A stretch of DNA of 16,877 nucleotides from Paracoccaceae bacterium (GTDB taxonomy: Bacteria > Pseudomonadota > Alphaproteobacteria > Rhodobacterales > Rhodobacteraceae), in assembly GCA_007128995.1 (NCBI GenBank), contig SKWJ01000158.1, positions 1 to 16,877 on the forward strand. Reading direction: 5' to 3'. Of this stretch, positions 1 through 7,761 are shown piece after piece. Below the pieces are notes generated by a model. It worked only from the letters and a program-made list of their open reading frames with translations. It was not told the origin of the DNA and searched no databases. Position 1 is the stretch's first letter; each line of letters opens with the position of its first letter. The position numbers and the translations under genes were made by a program.

Positions 1-1977
1 CCAATGACCTTCCTTGTGGCGCATCCGGAGTTCATATTCGAACTGTCCCCCCGTACCCGACAGAATGCCTTCCAGCAAGTGTTCAGCGGCCGCCAAATCC
101 TCGGGATGGACAAGGTTACGCCAGACAGCGATGGTCAGTGGTGACAATTCAGCAAGCGTATATCCGACAATCTCTGCCCAGCGGGCATTGATCAGGTTTT
201 CGCCGGTCGATAGCGTCCATTCCCAGGTTCCCAGTTCTGCGGCGTCGATAATCGCCGACAGCCTTTGTTCTGCGTTCTTGAGTTCGGTGACGTCGATATG
301 CATCCCGACCCGGCCGCCATCCGGGGTCGTGCGCTCGACAATCCGCATCCAGCGGTTGCCATCTTGCCATGCCTCATTGACGGCCGTCTGGGCAGGCACC
401 GCATGATGTGCCGGGGTAGTGTGAAAGATCTCTGCGACATGAGCACCGGGGGACATGCGATCGGCTGCGTCCGGATAACAGGCCTTGTAGCGTTCGTTAC
501 ACAGCACCAGACGTTCATCCGCGTCATAATACGCAAAGCCATCCGGCAACGCCTCGACCGCCATTTCAAGCCTGGTGCGTGCGTTGTTCGCATCCTGTGC
601 CAGGCGTTCCAGTTCAGCGTCCTGCTGCTTGCGCAAGGTGATGTCCGTCTCGATCGACACATAGCCGGTATGCTGGCCGCAGCTTTCGAAAATCGGGAAA
701 ATCTGGACATCGACCCAATAGGTCGAACCATCGCGGGTATAGTTCAGGATCTCGCGTCTTACGGCCGCGAGCTTTGAAAGGGCCACGTCAATTTCTGCAG
801 ATGCGGACGCATCTGTTTCGGGTCCGCGCGACACTTCTTGTGGTCGCCTTCCGCGCACTTCTTCCAATGTCCAGCCGGTGCGCTGTTCAAAGGCGGAATT
901 GACCCATTCGATCCGCTGATCGGTATCGGCAATGACCACGAGGTTTGTCATGTGCCGTCCAAGCAGACTCAGGCGCTCTGTCTCGCGCTGCAAGCGCCAT
1001 TCCTGAGTGATATCGCGTGCAACAAATACGAAACCCGGTTTGTCATCCGGCGTTTCGGCAGGGCGTGGACTGACTGTCAGGGAATAGCGGCGTTTCCCCC
1101 TTGGCGTTTCGACGTCGAACGGGTGGGGCCCAGACCGGCCAAGCTGTGCAGCTTCTTCCATCGCGCGCCGGTTCAGTTCGGCAATCTCGACGGGCATGAC
1201 CTCGGCATCGGTTTTGCCAATCAGCGCGTCCGGGGGCACCATCATCTGATGCGGATCGGCCGTATGCACACTGCGGTAGCGGCCCTCTGAATCAACCTCG
1301 AGGATCAGATCGGGCTGTGCGTTCAAGGTCGCCTGAAGCCTGTTATGCGCGTCGATCAGCGAATTACGCATGCCCTCCATTGCCGCAGCGGTATCGAGGC
1401 GCGCAAGCACAGCGCCCAAGGCGTCTGCGACCAGCTTGACTTGTCGGTGTTCTTGGCAGTCCATCGCGCGAGAGGGTGCAAGCGCGTCAAGACGCAAGAA
1501 ACCCCATAACCGGCCTGCGGCCATCATTGGGACAGCGGTGCAGGCTTTCAGCCCCTCTTGCTGCAGATACCTGCCTTCCGCCGAACCAGATCGAAGGGTG
1601 GCTGCATCTTCGATTACAATTGTCTGATCTGCTTCCAGAGTATCCTGCCAGATCATCATGACATCCTCTGGCAGGATCCGCGGCTCCGGGGTTTCAGCCA
1701 AGGGCAGGGTGCAAAAGACCTCTGCCCTCCCATGCACATCGCGCGTAAACGCAAGCACAGAGTCGCACCGCCCAAGGCGCAAGAGGGCAGTGCAGACATG
1801 GCTGATGACTTCGGCGGGGTCTTCTTTCTGCGTCCGGATCAGGAACGATAGGATATCCAGAGTCGCCGGTTCTATGGAACCAGATAGATCCGCACGATGT
1901 TCCGCCGTTTCGGGATTCGCGGTATGGTCCAAGCTATCTCCCTCTTCGGAAGCCCGGTGTCTGCCGACATCCAACAT
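1..1977 (-). CDS. GAF/multi-PAS sensor protein, 5' part only (runs off left edge)
   Basis: Reading the minus strand from an ATG at 1977, the frame stays open for 659 codons to the window edge, so the C-terminal output domain is missing. A GAF-like domain spans about residues 35-198 (GLKACTAVPM then WGFLRLD). Four PAS units follow: about 208-330 (ends VFVARDITQEW), 333-455 (VVIADTDQRIEWVNSAFEQ, ends SIETDITLRKQ), 467-570 (ALPDGFAYYDADERLVLCNE, a PAS_7-like type), and 571 to the edge (LGTWEWTLSTGE, then VHPEDL, a PAS_3-like type). No signal peptide or membrane segment is visible, so the sensor is probably cytoplasmic. Proteins of this build usually end in a histidine kinase or in GGDEF/EAL domains; which one applies cannot be seen. 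In this frame there is no ATG, GTG or TTG between the upstream stop (2059-2061) and 1977, so this is the first standard start, although its Shine-Dalgarno is weak. Confidence 0.85.
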   Translation of the reverse strand, partial: MLDVGRHRASEEGDSLDHTANPETAEHRADLSGSIEPATLDILSFLIRTQKEDPAEVISHVCTALLRLGRCDSVLAFTRDVHGRAEVFCTLPLAETPEPRILPEDVMMIWQDTLEADQTIVIEDAATLRSGSAEGRYLQQEGLKACTAVPMMAAGRLWGFLRLDALAPSRAMDCQEHRQVKLVADALGAVLARLDTAAAMEGMRNSLIDAHNRLQATLNAQPDLILEVDSEGRYRSVHTADPHQMMVPPDALIGKTDAEVMPVEIAELNRRAMEEAAQLGRSGPHPFDVETPRGKRRYSLTVSPRPAETPDDKPGFVFVARDITQEWRLQRETERLSLLGRHMTNLVVIADTDQRIEWVNSAFEQRTGWTLEEVRGRRPQEVSRGPETDASASAEIDVALSKLAAVRREILNYTRDGSTYWVDVQIFPIFESCGQHTGYVSIETDITLRKQQDAELERLAQDANNARTRLEMAVEALPDGFAYYDADERLVLCNERYKACYPDAADRMSPGAHVAEIFHTTPAHHAVPAQTAVNEAWQDGNRWMRIVERTTPDGGRVGMHIDVTELKNAEQRLSAIIDAAELGTWEWTLSTGENLINARWAEIVGYTLAELSPLTIAVWRNLVHPEDLAAAEHLLEGILSGTGGQFEYELRMRHKEGHW

Positions 1978-2008
1978 GTCCAGATACTGAGCTACTGTCT
2001 TCCCTTTT

Positions 2009-2029
2009 CTATTCCATGAGATTCTCCTT
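2009..2029 (-). promoter_or_regulatory. Strong Shine-Dalgarno feeding a two-codon mini-ORF in the sensor leader
   Basis: On the minus strand, AAGGAG (2029-2024) lies seven bases before an ATG at 2017, ideal spacing. That ATG reads only Met-Glu-stop (ATG GAA TAG, ending at 2009) and is out of frame with the sensor, whose first standard start is 31 bases further on. It may be a minimal upstream ORF that loads ribosomes for re-initiation, or a relic of a shifted start. What is seen is the ribosome-binding site and the stop; a regulatory role is inferred. Confidence 0.4.
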
Positions 2030-2072
2030 GAAAATAGCAGGCAGTCCTTACTGGCGGATTACAGATCTGGTG

Positions 2073-2091
2073 TAACCTCGAAGCAAGGTTA
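2073..2091. promoter_or_regulatory. Inverted repeat TAACCT-N7-AGGTTA, possible operator
   Basis: A perfect 6-bp inverted repeat with a 7-base spacer lies in the 255-base region between the divergent sensor gene (start 1977) and the DUF2306 gene (start 2233). It sits about 95 bases from the sensor start and 140 from the DUF2306 start. The shape would suit a dimeric regulator for either promoter. No specific regulator is recognised. Confidence 0.3.
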
Positions 2092-2232
2092 TGTGCGCGA
2101 AACACAACCGCATCCTATTGCGCGCCTATTCGGGACCGGCTTTTCCGAAAGATACCAGTCTTGGCTTTCATCTTGCTGGTGGCGCTGCCTCTGCGGTAGC
2201 GTGAGAATTTCGATTGTACGGGGGCAGCCGTG

Positions 2233-2901
2233 ATGGCATTGGCGCGACGAGGATCAGCAATCGCACGCTGGCTGGGCCTGATCGGCCTTGCAGTTCCGGT
2301 TATCGCATTCGCAGCCTATTCTATGCGTTTCGGCCTGCGCGGGTTGGGCGCGGATCTTTCTGCCGAGACCTATATCTACACGTCTGGCGCGCCGCTGTTC
2401 AATCTCGCGATCTTTGCGCATATGGTGCTTGGCGCCGTGATCATGCTCTTGGTTCCGTTGCAACTCAGCACGGGCTTGCGTCTGCGCTTTCCTCGGCAGC
2501 ATCGGCTTGCAGGGCGCGTGATTGTCGGTGGTGCGGTTTGTGTTGCGCTGGGCGGGCTGGCCTATATCGGCTTGCGCGGCACGATTGCCGGGCCGCTGAT
2601 GGATCTGGGCTTTGCGGTCTATGGCGGCCTGTTCCTTCTCGCTGCCGCACAAACCCTGCGCCACGCCCACGCAGGAAACCACGACCGTCATCGCGACTGG
2701 GCATTGCGGTTGCTTGTCCTGATCATGGGGTCTTTGCTGTTTCGGCTGCATTATGTGTTGTGGTATCTGCTGACCGGCGGTCTGTGGAGCACCGAACAGC
2801 TGGATGGGCCATTTGACAAGGTTCAGTATTTTGCGTTCTACCTACCCTATCTTGCCTTGCTGGAACTCTGGATACGGCGGCGCGGCAGGGTGCGTGCATA
2901 G
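2233..2901 (+). CDS. DUF2306 family integral membrane protein
   Basis: This is a 222-residue, strongly hydrophobic protein with about six predicted membrane segments: roughly residues 11-30, 54-77, 93-116, 120-140, 154-175 and 193-213. It matches the DUF2306 type in having a hydrophilic loop containing [10 protein letters not shown] between helices 2 and 3, and in the HxxHRDWALR motif before helix 5. Such proteins are inner-membrane proteins of unknown function, and some carry histidines that suggest haem or metal contact, which is speculative here. A GTG at 2230 directly precedes the chosen ATG; the ribosome-binding site is weak (GGGGGC about ten bases upstream), so either is possible. The next gene begins 17 bases after the stop, which suggests a two-gene operon. 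Confidence 0.8.
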   Translation: MALARRGSAIARWLGLIGLAVPVIAFAAYSMRFGLRGLGADLSAETYIYTSGAPLFNLAIFAHMVLGAVIMLLVPLQLSTGLRLRFPRQHRLAGRVIVGGAVCVALGGLAYIGLRGTIAGPLMDLGFAVYGGLFLLAAAQTLRHAHAGNHDRHRDWALRLLVLIMGSLLFRLHYVLWYLLTGGLWSTEQLDGPFDKVQYFAFYLPYLALLELWIRRRGRVRA

Positions 2902-2918
2902 TGAAAAGGGGCCAGTCT

Positions 2919-3377
2919 ATGGCGGTTTACGTGGATGCAGATGCCTGCCCGGTCAAGGCAGAGATCGAACGTGTGGGCACGCGTCATGGGGTTCAGATCT
3001 GGGTCGTGTCAAATGGCGGGATCAGACCATCACCGCACCCGCTGGTGGAAACCGTTATCGTCCCTGATGGCCCGGATGAGGCAGACAAGTGGATCGCAGA
3101 CCGCGCCGGGCCGGGCGATGTGGTGATTACCGCAGATATCCCGCTTGCGGCACGCTGCATCGAAGGGGGGGCACAGGTGCTCAGGCATGATGGATCGCCC
3201 CTGACACCGGCAAATATCGGGAATATTCTTGCCACGCGCGACCTGATGGCTGACTTGCGGGCAATGGACCCGTTTCACAAGGGGTCCGGACGTGGCTTCA
3301 CCAAGGCAGACAGGTCGCGCTTTCTCAATGCGCTGGAAGAGGCGCTGCGCCGCGCCGGGCGCATCCGCGCCATGTGA
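2919..3377 (+). CDS. YaiI/YqxD family protein (UPF0178, DUF188)
   Basis: The 152-residue product matches the UPF0178 family closely over its full length. It opens with the family signature VDADACPVK (residues 4-12), continues with VSNGG and [14 protein letters not shown], then [15 protein letters not shown], and ends with [20 protein letters not shown]. The family is widespread in bacteria; the conserved aspartates in VDADACP and TADIP suggest a PIN-like or nuclease-like metal site, but no biochemical role is settled to my knowledge. The ATG at 2919 is chosen because AAGGGG lies eight bases upstream. A GTG at 2901, overlapping the previous stop, would add six residues but has no ribosome-binding site. 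The gene is convergent with the ABC ATPase gene, with only nine bases between the stops. Confidence 0.88.
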   Translation: MAVYVDADACPVKAEIERVGTRHGVQIWVVSNGGIRPSPHPLVETVIVPDGPDEADKWIADRAGPGDVVITADIPLAARCIEGGAQVLRHDGSPLTPANIGNILATRDLMADLRAMDPFHKGSGRGFTKADRSRFLNALEEALRRAGRIRAM

Positions 3378-3386
3378 CAGGCAAGG

Positions 3387-4130
3387 CTATACCCGACCCG
3401 AGGCAATCAGGCGCGACAGGAAAGTTTGTGTCGCCGGATGCTGTGGCGCGGAAAACAGCCGCGCCGGGGCATCTTCCTCGACAATGCGCCCTTCTGACAG
3501 AAAGCAGACCCGATCCGCGACATCGCGGGCAAAACCCATTTCATGAGTCACGATGACCATGGTCAGGCCGCGTTGCTTCAGGTCATGGATGATCTTCAGC
3601 ACTTCGCCCACCAGTTCAGGGTCAAGCGCCGCAGTCACCTCGTCCAGAAGCAGAACATCAGGTTGCGTCATCAGCGCGCGCGCGATCGCGACGCGCTGTT
3701 GCTGACCCCCGGACAGTTGTTCAGGATATGCCGCAGTGAACCGCTCCATCGAGAACAGCGACAGCACCTCATGGGCGCGCGCCTTGGCTTGCGGGCGGGC
3801 CATCTTCTGTACCTTGAGCGGCGCAAGTGTCAGGTTCTCCAGAACTGACAGGTGCGGGAACAGGTTATAGGACTGAAACACGATCCCCACGCGCTGCTGC
3901 AATCCGGTGCGTCCGAAGCGGGGGTCTGTAATTGACAGCCCGCCCAGCGTGATCTGGCCATGATCGGGTTCAACCAGCCGGTTGATGCAACGCAGCAGGG
4001 TCGACTTGCCTGAACCAGAGGCCCCGATCAGGCAAACAACCTCATGCTTGTCCACGTCCAGATCAACCCGATCAAGGACCAGCCGATCCCCGAAATATTT
4101 CGTCAATCCGCGGATGGTGATATCGCTCAT
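3387..4130 (-). CDS. Polar amino-acid ABC transporter, ATP-binding protein
   Basis: This 247-residue protein has every motif of a HisP/GlnQ-type ATPase. The Walker A is GASGSGKST (residues 36-44), followed by a Q-loop in FQSYNLFPHL, the signature LSGGQQQR, the Walker B with catalytic Glu in VLLLDEVTAALDPE, and the switch His in VTHEMGF. It would sit at the cytoplasmic face and power the permease encoded just upstream; the permease stop TAG abuts this ATG directly (TAGATG), so translation is probably coupled. Length is normal for the family. It is the last gene of the three-gene unit. The exact substrate cannot be read from the ATPase. Confidence 0.95.
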   Translation of the reverse strand: MSDITIRGLTKYFGDRLVLDRVDLDVDKHEVVCLIGASGSGKSTLLRCINRLVEPDHGQITLGGLSITDPRFGRTGLQQRVGIVFQSYNLFPHLSVLENLTLAPLKVQKMARPQAKARAHEVLSLFSMERFTAAYPEQLSGGQQQRVAIARALMTQPDVLLLDEVTAALDPELVGEVLKIIHDLKQRGLTMVIVTHEMGFARDVADRVCFLSEGRIVEEDAPARLFSAPQHPATQTFLSRLIASGRV

Positions 4131-5042
4131 CTAGTCGGCCATCTGCAGTCTGCGCGCACGGTCGCGCCGGTTTACCCAGTCCGCCAGCCGCGCCATTGGC
4201 ACTGTCGCCAGCAGAAACAGCAGCGCCGCGACGACCAGCGCCGAATAATTGAATGTCGTTGCCGTGTAGATCTGGGCCTCGCGCACAGCGTCTCGCACGC
4301 CAATCACCGATAGCAGCGCCACGTCCTTTTGGAGCGCCACCACAATATTCATCAATGCGGGCAGCACATTGCGCAAAGCCTGCGGCAGGATGGCATAGAT
4401 CAGCGTCTGCCACTCGCTCAGGCCCAGGGATCTGGCCGCCGCGCGTTGCCCCTCATGCACTGCGTCAATCCCCGAGCGGTAGATTTCGGCGACATAGGCA
4501 GAATAGCTCAGCACCATGGCGACGCCGCCCCAGAACAGGCCGGAATTTGGCAGGCCGGGAATATTCAGCGCCGGAATGCCAAAGCCGAACAAAATGACCA
4601 GAAGCAGCGCCGGCAGACCGCGGAAAATATCGATATACAGGACCACGAGAAGCCGCAAAGGTGCAAAAACCGGCCCCCGCAAGGATCGCAGCACCGCAAG
4701 TACCAAAGCCCAAACCCCAATGCAGGCGAGTGCAATCAGCCAGACCTGAAGATTGGTGAGAAACCCCTGTGCGACCCGTGGCGCTGCCGCGATCATGTGA
4801 TCGAGATTAAAGAACTGCGCCTTTATGCGGGGCCACTGCTCGGCACTTGTGATCAGCCAGTAGAGCCCGCCAAACACGATGATGATCGAGGCGGAAGAAA
4901 TAAGGCCCGGCACAAAAGCTGCGCGCCAGTCGAAACTGCGCTTGCGCGGTGGTGGTGGCGGGCCTTCGGGGGCGGGGCGAATGCTGGTTGTTCCGGGGCG
5001 CAGGCCGCCCCGGTCGGTCTGGTCAGCTATGGGCCTGTGCAC
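4131..5042 (-). CDS. Polar amino-acid ABC transporter, permease (HisM/GlnP type)
   Basis: A 303-residue membrane protein of the His/Glu/Gln/Arg permease family. The EAA loop with its conserved Gly is visible in HEGQRAAARSLGLSEWQTL, and the family hallmarks FRGLPALLLV and VALQKDVALLSVIGV are intact. Before the first membrane helix (SASIIIVFGGLYWLI) there is an unusual hydrophilic, proline-rich stretch of about 45 residues, including EGPPPPPRKR, which would lie in the cytoplasm. The start is taken as GTG at 5042, two bases after the binding-protein stop; no ATG occurs in this frame until well inside the protein. Only one permease gene is present, so the channel is probably a homodimer. Substrate is probably a polar amino acid, by family. 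Confidence 0.9.
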   Translation of the reverse strand: MHRPIADQTDRGGLRPGTTSIRPAPEGPPPPPRKRSFDWRAAFVPGLISSASIIIVFGGLYWLITSAEQWPRIKAQFFNLDHMIAAAPRVAQGFLTNLQVWLIALACIGVWALVLAVLRSLRGPVFAPLRLLVVLYIDIFRGLPALLLVILFGFGIPALNIPGLPNSGLFWGGVAMVLSYSAYVAEIYRSGIDAVHEGQRAAARSLGLSEWQTLIYAILPQALRNVLPALMNIVVALQKDVALLSVIGVRDAVREAQIYTATTFNYSALVVAALLFLLATVPMARLADWVNRRDRARRLQMAD

Positions 5043-5044
5043 GT

Positions 5045-5860
5045 TCAGTCCGTAATTACCGGCAGGTCGGGATCGGCCAGCAACCATGTGGCCACAAGAT
5101 CTTCCACAACGCCCTGCGAGATCAGTGTCGACAGCGCATCATCGACCCAGTCAACGAGCGTGTTGTCCTTCTGGAACAACAGCCCATGGCCACGGTCATT
5201 CTCGTCAGCAGGCAGAATTGCGACGATATTGGCGTCGGGAAGTTGCACGGCTGTTGCGAACAGGGCTGTTGGAAGGGCCGCGAGGGTTGCATCTATCTGG
5301 CCCGCTTGCATGGCCTGAAACACGCCGATCTGGTCATCATAGACCGCTGCATCCTGCACGCCGATGATGGTTTCCAGATACATCAGATCGGTTGTCCCGA
5401 TGACGGCACCCCAGCGCGCGGCGCCGAGTTCCGCAAAACTTGTTGCCCCTTCGACAGCAGAGCCGGGCAGCGCGATGACCGCCTTGTCAGGCTGAAAATA
5501 GACCTGACTGAAAGTCACCACTTCCGAGCGGGCCTCGGTGACTGAGACCTGATTGATGGCGAAGTCGAAATTCTTTGGGCCGGGGGCGATGGTCTGCTCA
5601 AATGTGTTGCCGACCCAGACCACCTGTTCGGGCGTGAACCCCATTTCTTCGGCCAGCGCGTATATCAAGGCGTTTTCAAAGCCTTCGCCGCTGGAGGGGT
5701 CATTGTTCAGCATCCAGGGTGGAAAGACCGGATCGCCCGTGCCGACGGTCAGCTGGCCGGGGTTCAGAAGGCGCGGGTCTTCGGGCGTGCGCTCTGTCGC
5801 CAGAGCAGGCAAAGCCAGGCCGAGTGTCAGAAGGGCGGCAACGATCGGGCGCAGTGACAT
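5045..5860 (-). CDS. Polar amino-acid ABC transporter, periplasmic substrate-binding protein
   Basis: This 271-residue protein starts with a clear Sec signal peptide, probably cut after ALPALA (about residue 21). The mature part is a family 3 solute-binding protein: LTVGTGDPVFPPWM near the N-terminus, GFENALIYALAEEMGF, then the hallmark FDFAINQVSVTEARSEVVTFSQVYF and AVIGTTDLMYLETI. It captures the ligand in the periplasm and delivers it to the permease encoded two bases downstream. The start is supported by a good ribosome-binding site (GAGAGGAT just upstream). It is the promoter-proximal gene of the transporter unit. The ligand pocket cannot be assigned to one amino acid by eye. Confidence 0.92.
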   Translation of the reverse strand: MSLRPIVAALLTLGLALPALATERTPEDPRLLNPGQLTVGTGDPVFPPWMLNNDPSSGEGFENALIYALAEEMGFTPEQVVWVGNTFEQTIAPGPKNFDFAINQVSVTEARSEVVTFSQVYFQPDKAVIALPGSAVEGATSFAELGAARWGAVIGTTDLMYLETIIGVQDAAVYDDQIGVFQAMQAGQIDATLAALPTALFATAVQLPDANIVAILPADENDRGHGLLFQKDNTLVDWVDDALSTLISQGVVEDLVATWLLADPDLPVITD

Positions 5861-5891
5861 GTGATCCTCTCTCGCAGGGGGATGTTAAGCG

Positions 5892-5959
5892 GATGATCAT
5901 GCTGCAAACCGATCCATATGCAAGCCCCGGAAAGCGATTTTCACTTCGGAATGATCATC
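5892..5959. repeat. Paired inverted 9-mers GATGATCAT / ATGATCATC
   Basis: A perfect 9-bp inverted pair, each arm holding the palindrome TGATCA, occurs at 5892-5900 and 5951-5959, with 50 bases between arms. It lies in the 186-base gap upstream of the binding-protein gene (start 5860) and past the end of the EAL regulator gene. Two copies of a dimeric-protein site near the transporter promoter would explain it; the role is inferred. Confidence 0.3.
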
Positions 5960-6046
5960 ACACGTGCAGGTCGCGCAAATGACAGGCTGCAAGGGCGCAT
6001 GGCGCGTGTGCATAGGCAGGATCCGGGCAGGTTTTGTCGCGCGCTG

Positions 6047-7255
6047 TCAGGGCGCGGGCGTCAGGACCCCCCCCGCATCCAGCAAGCGCAGCGCGCCTTC
6101 TATCGGAACAGGGCGGGAATAGACAAACCCCTGAACACTGTCGCATCCCAGTGACTTCACGATGTCCAACGTCTCCAGATCCTCGACCCCCTCGGCCGTG
6201 ACCGACATTTCCAGCGAATGACCGATTGCGACAAGGCTGCGCACGACGCGGCGCGCTTCTTTGGAAACGCGGACTTCCTGCACGAAAGAGCGATCAATCT
6301 TCAATTCTGAGAACGGAATCCTGACAAGCCGGCTGAGCGAGGAATACCCAAGACCGAAATCGTCAATCGCCAGTTGAAACCCTTCCAGCCTGAGCCGGGC
6401 AAACATCTCGATATCTTCTGCTGTGGCCCCGATCAGGCCGTTTTCAATGACTTCGATCACAAGCCGGTTTGGCGTGACACCCGATTCCTGACCAACAGAG
6501 GACAGCAACAGCGGGGTTGTCGTCCGGCTATGCTCTGACATCGACATGTTCAGTGCGAGGTTGATGTCAGCAGGTAATTGTTTCGCGGCATAGGACGCCG
6601 CAAGCCGGATCAGCTTTTCCATCCAGACCATTTCAAGGTCGAATTCCTCGAACAGGGCGACGAAATCCGAGGGCATGATCAGGCCGAGTGTCGGATGGTT
6701 CCAGCGCGCAAGCGTTTCAAACCCGATGATCCTGTTGTCGCGGCATCGCACCTTGGGTTGCAGGTGAATCGTGAATTCATCGCGTGCAAGTCCCTCTGCC
6801 AGTTCTTCGCGGGTGAAATTCGGGCGCGCTTGCGGACGCGCCGTCTCATGCGTCTTTTTCTTAGCTGAGGCAGAGCTGGGCATCAGCAGCAAAGATTTCA
6901 GGTCTGATCGCCGGAAGGGCTTTTCCAGTATCCCCAGAATATCCAGTCCATGTGCGACGCCGACCCGTCGAGCGGCTTCAAGAATACGGTTTCCCGATCC
7001 GCTGACGATAATGATCCGCGCTGCGCATCGCGCATCGATCCGGCGCATGACTTCCAGCCCATCCATTTCGGGCATCGACAGATCGATGATCACATGGGTT
7101 GGATCGAAATCTTTCAGCCGTTCGAAAAAATCCGTCGGATTGAGCGTGATCAAAGCTTCGAAATTCAGCCTTGCAGCCATGCTGGAGACTGTTTCGGCTA
7201 TCATGGCATCGTCATCGAGAATCAGAAGGCGGCCGATCGTCATGATGCTGTTCAC
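6047..7255 (-). CDS. Response regulator with receiver and EAL (c-di-GMP phosphodiesterase) domains
   Basis: The 402-residue protein has an N-terminal receiver domain (residues 8-125): acidic pocket DDD at 14-16, phospho-acceptor Asp58 in VIIDLSMPEMDG, Ser85 at the usual Thr/Ser position, and Lys112 in LEKPF. After a basic linker comes an EAL domain (about 147-395). The signature reads ETL (Glu180), and the other metal and catalytic residues appear present: Asn236, Glu268 and Glu271, Asp298-Asp299 in IDDFGLGYSSL, Lys319 in LKID, Glu355 in AEGVED, Gln375. It is therefore likely an active phosphodiesterase degrading c-di-GMP, controlled by phosphorylation. No GGDEF domain or cognate kinase is adjacent. 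The start is GTG at 7255, with AAAGG nine bases upstream; an ATG at 7243 is the alternative. Confidence 0.9.
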   Translation of the reverse strand: MNSIMTIGRLLILDDDAMIAETVSSMAARLNFEALITLNPTDFFERLKDFDPTHVIIDLSMPEMDGLEVMRRIDARCAARIIIVSGSGNRILEAARRVGVAHGLDILGILEKPFRRSDLKSLLLMPSSASAKKKTHETARPQARPNFTREELAEGLARDEFTIHLQPKVRCRDNRIIGFETLARWNHPTLGLIMPSDFVALFEEFDLEMVWMEKLIRLAASYAAKQLPADINLALNMSMSEHSRTTTPLLLSSVGQESGVTPNRLVIEVIENGLIGATAEDIEMFARLRLEGFQLAIDDFGLGYSSLSRLVRIPFSELKIDRSFVQEVRVSKEARRVVRSLVAIGHSLEMSVTAEGVEDLETLDIVKSLGCDSVQGFVYSRPVPIEGALRLLDAGGVLTPAP

Positions 7256-7399
7256 GTTGCTGGGCCTTTATTCCAAGGCGCCTGCGGACTGGATATCTGA
7301 CTGAAACACATCACCCGCGCCCGCGGTCCGCCTGAACCAAACGCGCATGGTGCACTCACACTCCGTAAGACCCTTGGCATTCTACACGTCTTATCTTGC

Positions 7400-7426
7400 T
7401 GTTGCTTAACATCATGTCATGAAACA
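7400..7426. promoter_or_regulatory. Two adjacent TGT-N6-ACA elements, possible tandem operator
   Basis: TGTTGCTTAACA (7400-7411; arms TGTT/AACA) and TGTCATGAAACA (7415-7426; arms TGT/ACA) sit 15 bases apart centre to centre, about 150 bases upstream of the EAL regulator start. The spacing differs from the TGT-N12-ACA box of PpsR/CrtJ. They may form a tandem binding site, but short repeats of this kind also arise by chance. Confidence 0.25.
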
Positions 7427-7744
7427 CCAATATCGCAACAAAAGTTCAGCATCAGTGTTCAGATAAACTCCGACAGTCGTCACGACCAGTTCCAAGAGAG
7501 AGGCAGGGTATTACGCAAAGGCCCCCGGATGTGTTTCTTCAACCTTGAGGTGAAGATGCCAGAGCCGCGGACGGGATGCAAGTATATGATATGAATAAAT
7601 TTTGCTGGAATAAGACACGCTTTCTGTGGCGGGTGCTCAGGTGACATGGGGAGGTCAGAGTCGGGAAATGCGTGGTGATCTGGTGGCTGGTTGTGAGTGT
7701 CGGACGCCGCGAGAATGTCAGTCGTTTTCTTGTTGGCAGTGCCT

Positions 7745-7761
7745 GAATTGCAACACAATTC
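7745..7761. promoter_or_regulatory. Inverted repeat GAATTG-N5-CAATTC upstream of the B12-binding gene
   Basis: A perfect 6-bp inverted repeat with spacer CAACA lies about 200 bases before the AerR/PpaA-like start. It is the clearest dyad in the long leader and could be an operator for a MarR-like or other dimeric regulator. No promoter hexamers are obvious beside it. Confidence 0.3.

Noticed and set aside
192..777. Open frames of 170-180 codons on both strands inside the sensor gene
   Set aside because: They are frame shadows of the continuous PAS sensor frame and show no family resemblance.
838..1290. Idea that the second PAS unit of the sensor is a LOV photoreceptor (it has RGPETD-like sequence)
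   Set aside because: The flavin-binding Cys motif GxNCRFLQ is absent; the matching stretch reads GRRPQEVSRGPETD with no Cys, so it is an ordinary PAS domain.
2254..2751. Minus-strand 165-codon frame over the DUF2306 gene
   Set aside because: Gln/His-rich composition typical of an antisense shadow; the plus frame gives a coherent membrane protein.
4329..5318. Long plus-strand frame of 329 codons across the permease
   Set aside because: Antisense to a well-supported ABC permease and the binding-protein C-terminus; composition is unnatural and no motif is seen.
7444..7462. LexA (GTTC-N7-GTTC) site
   Set aside because: The two GTTC elements are separated by nine bases, not seven, and the neighbouring genes are not SOS genes.
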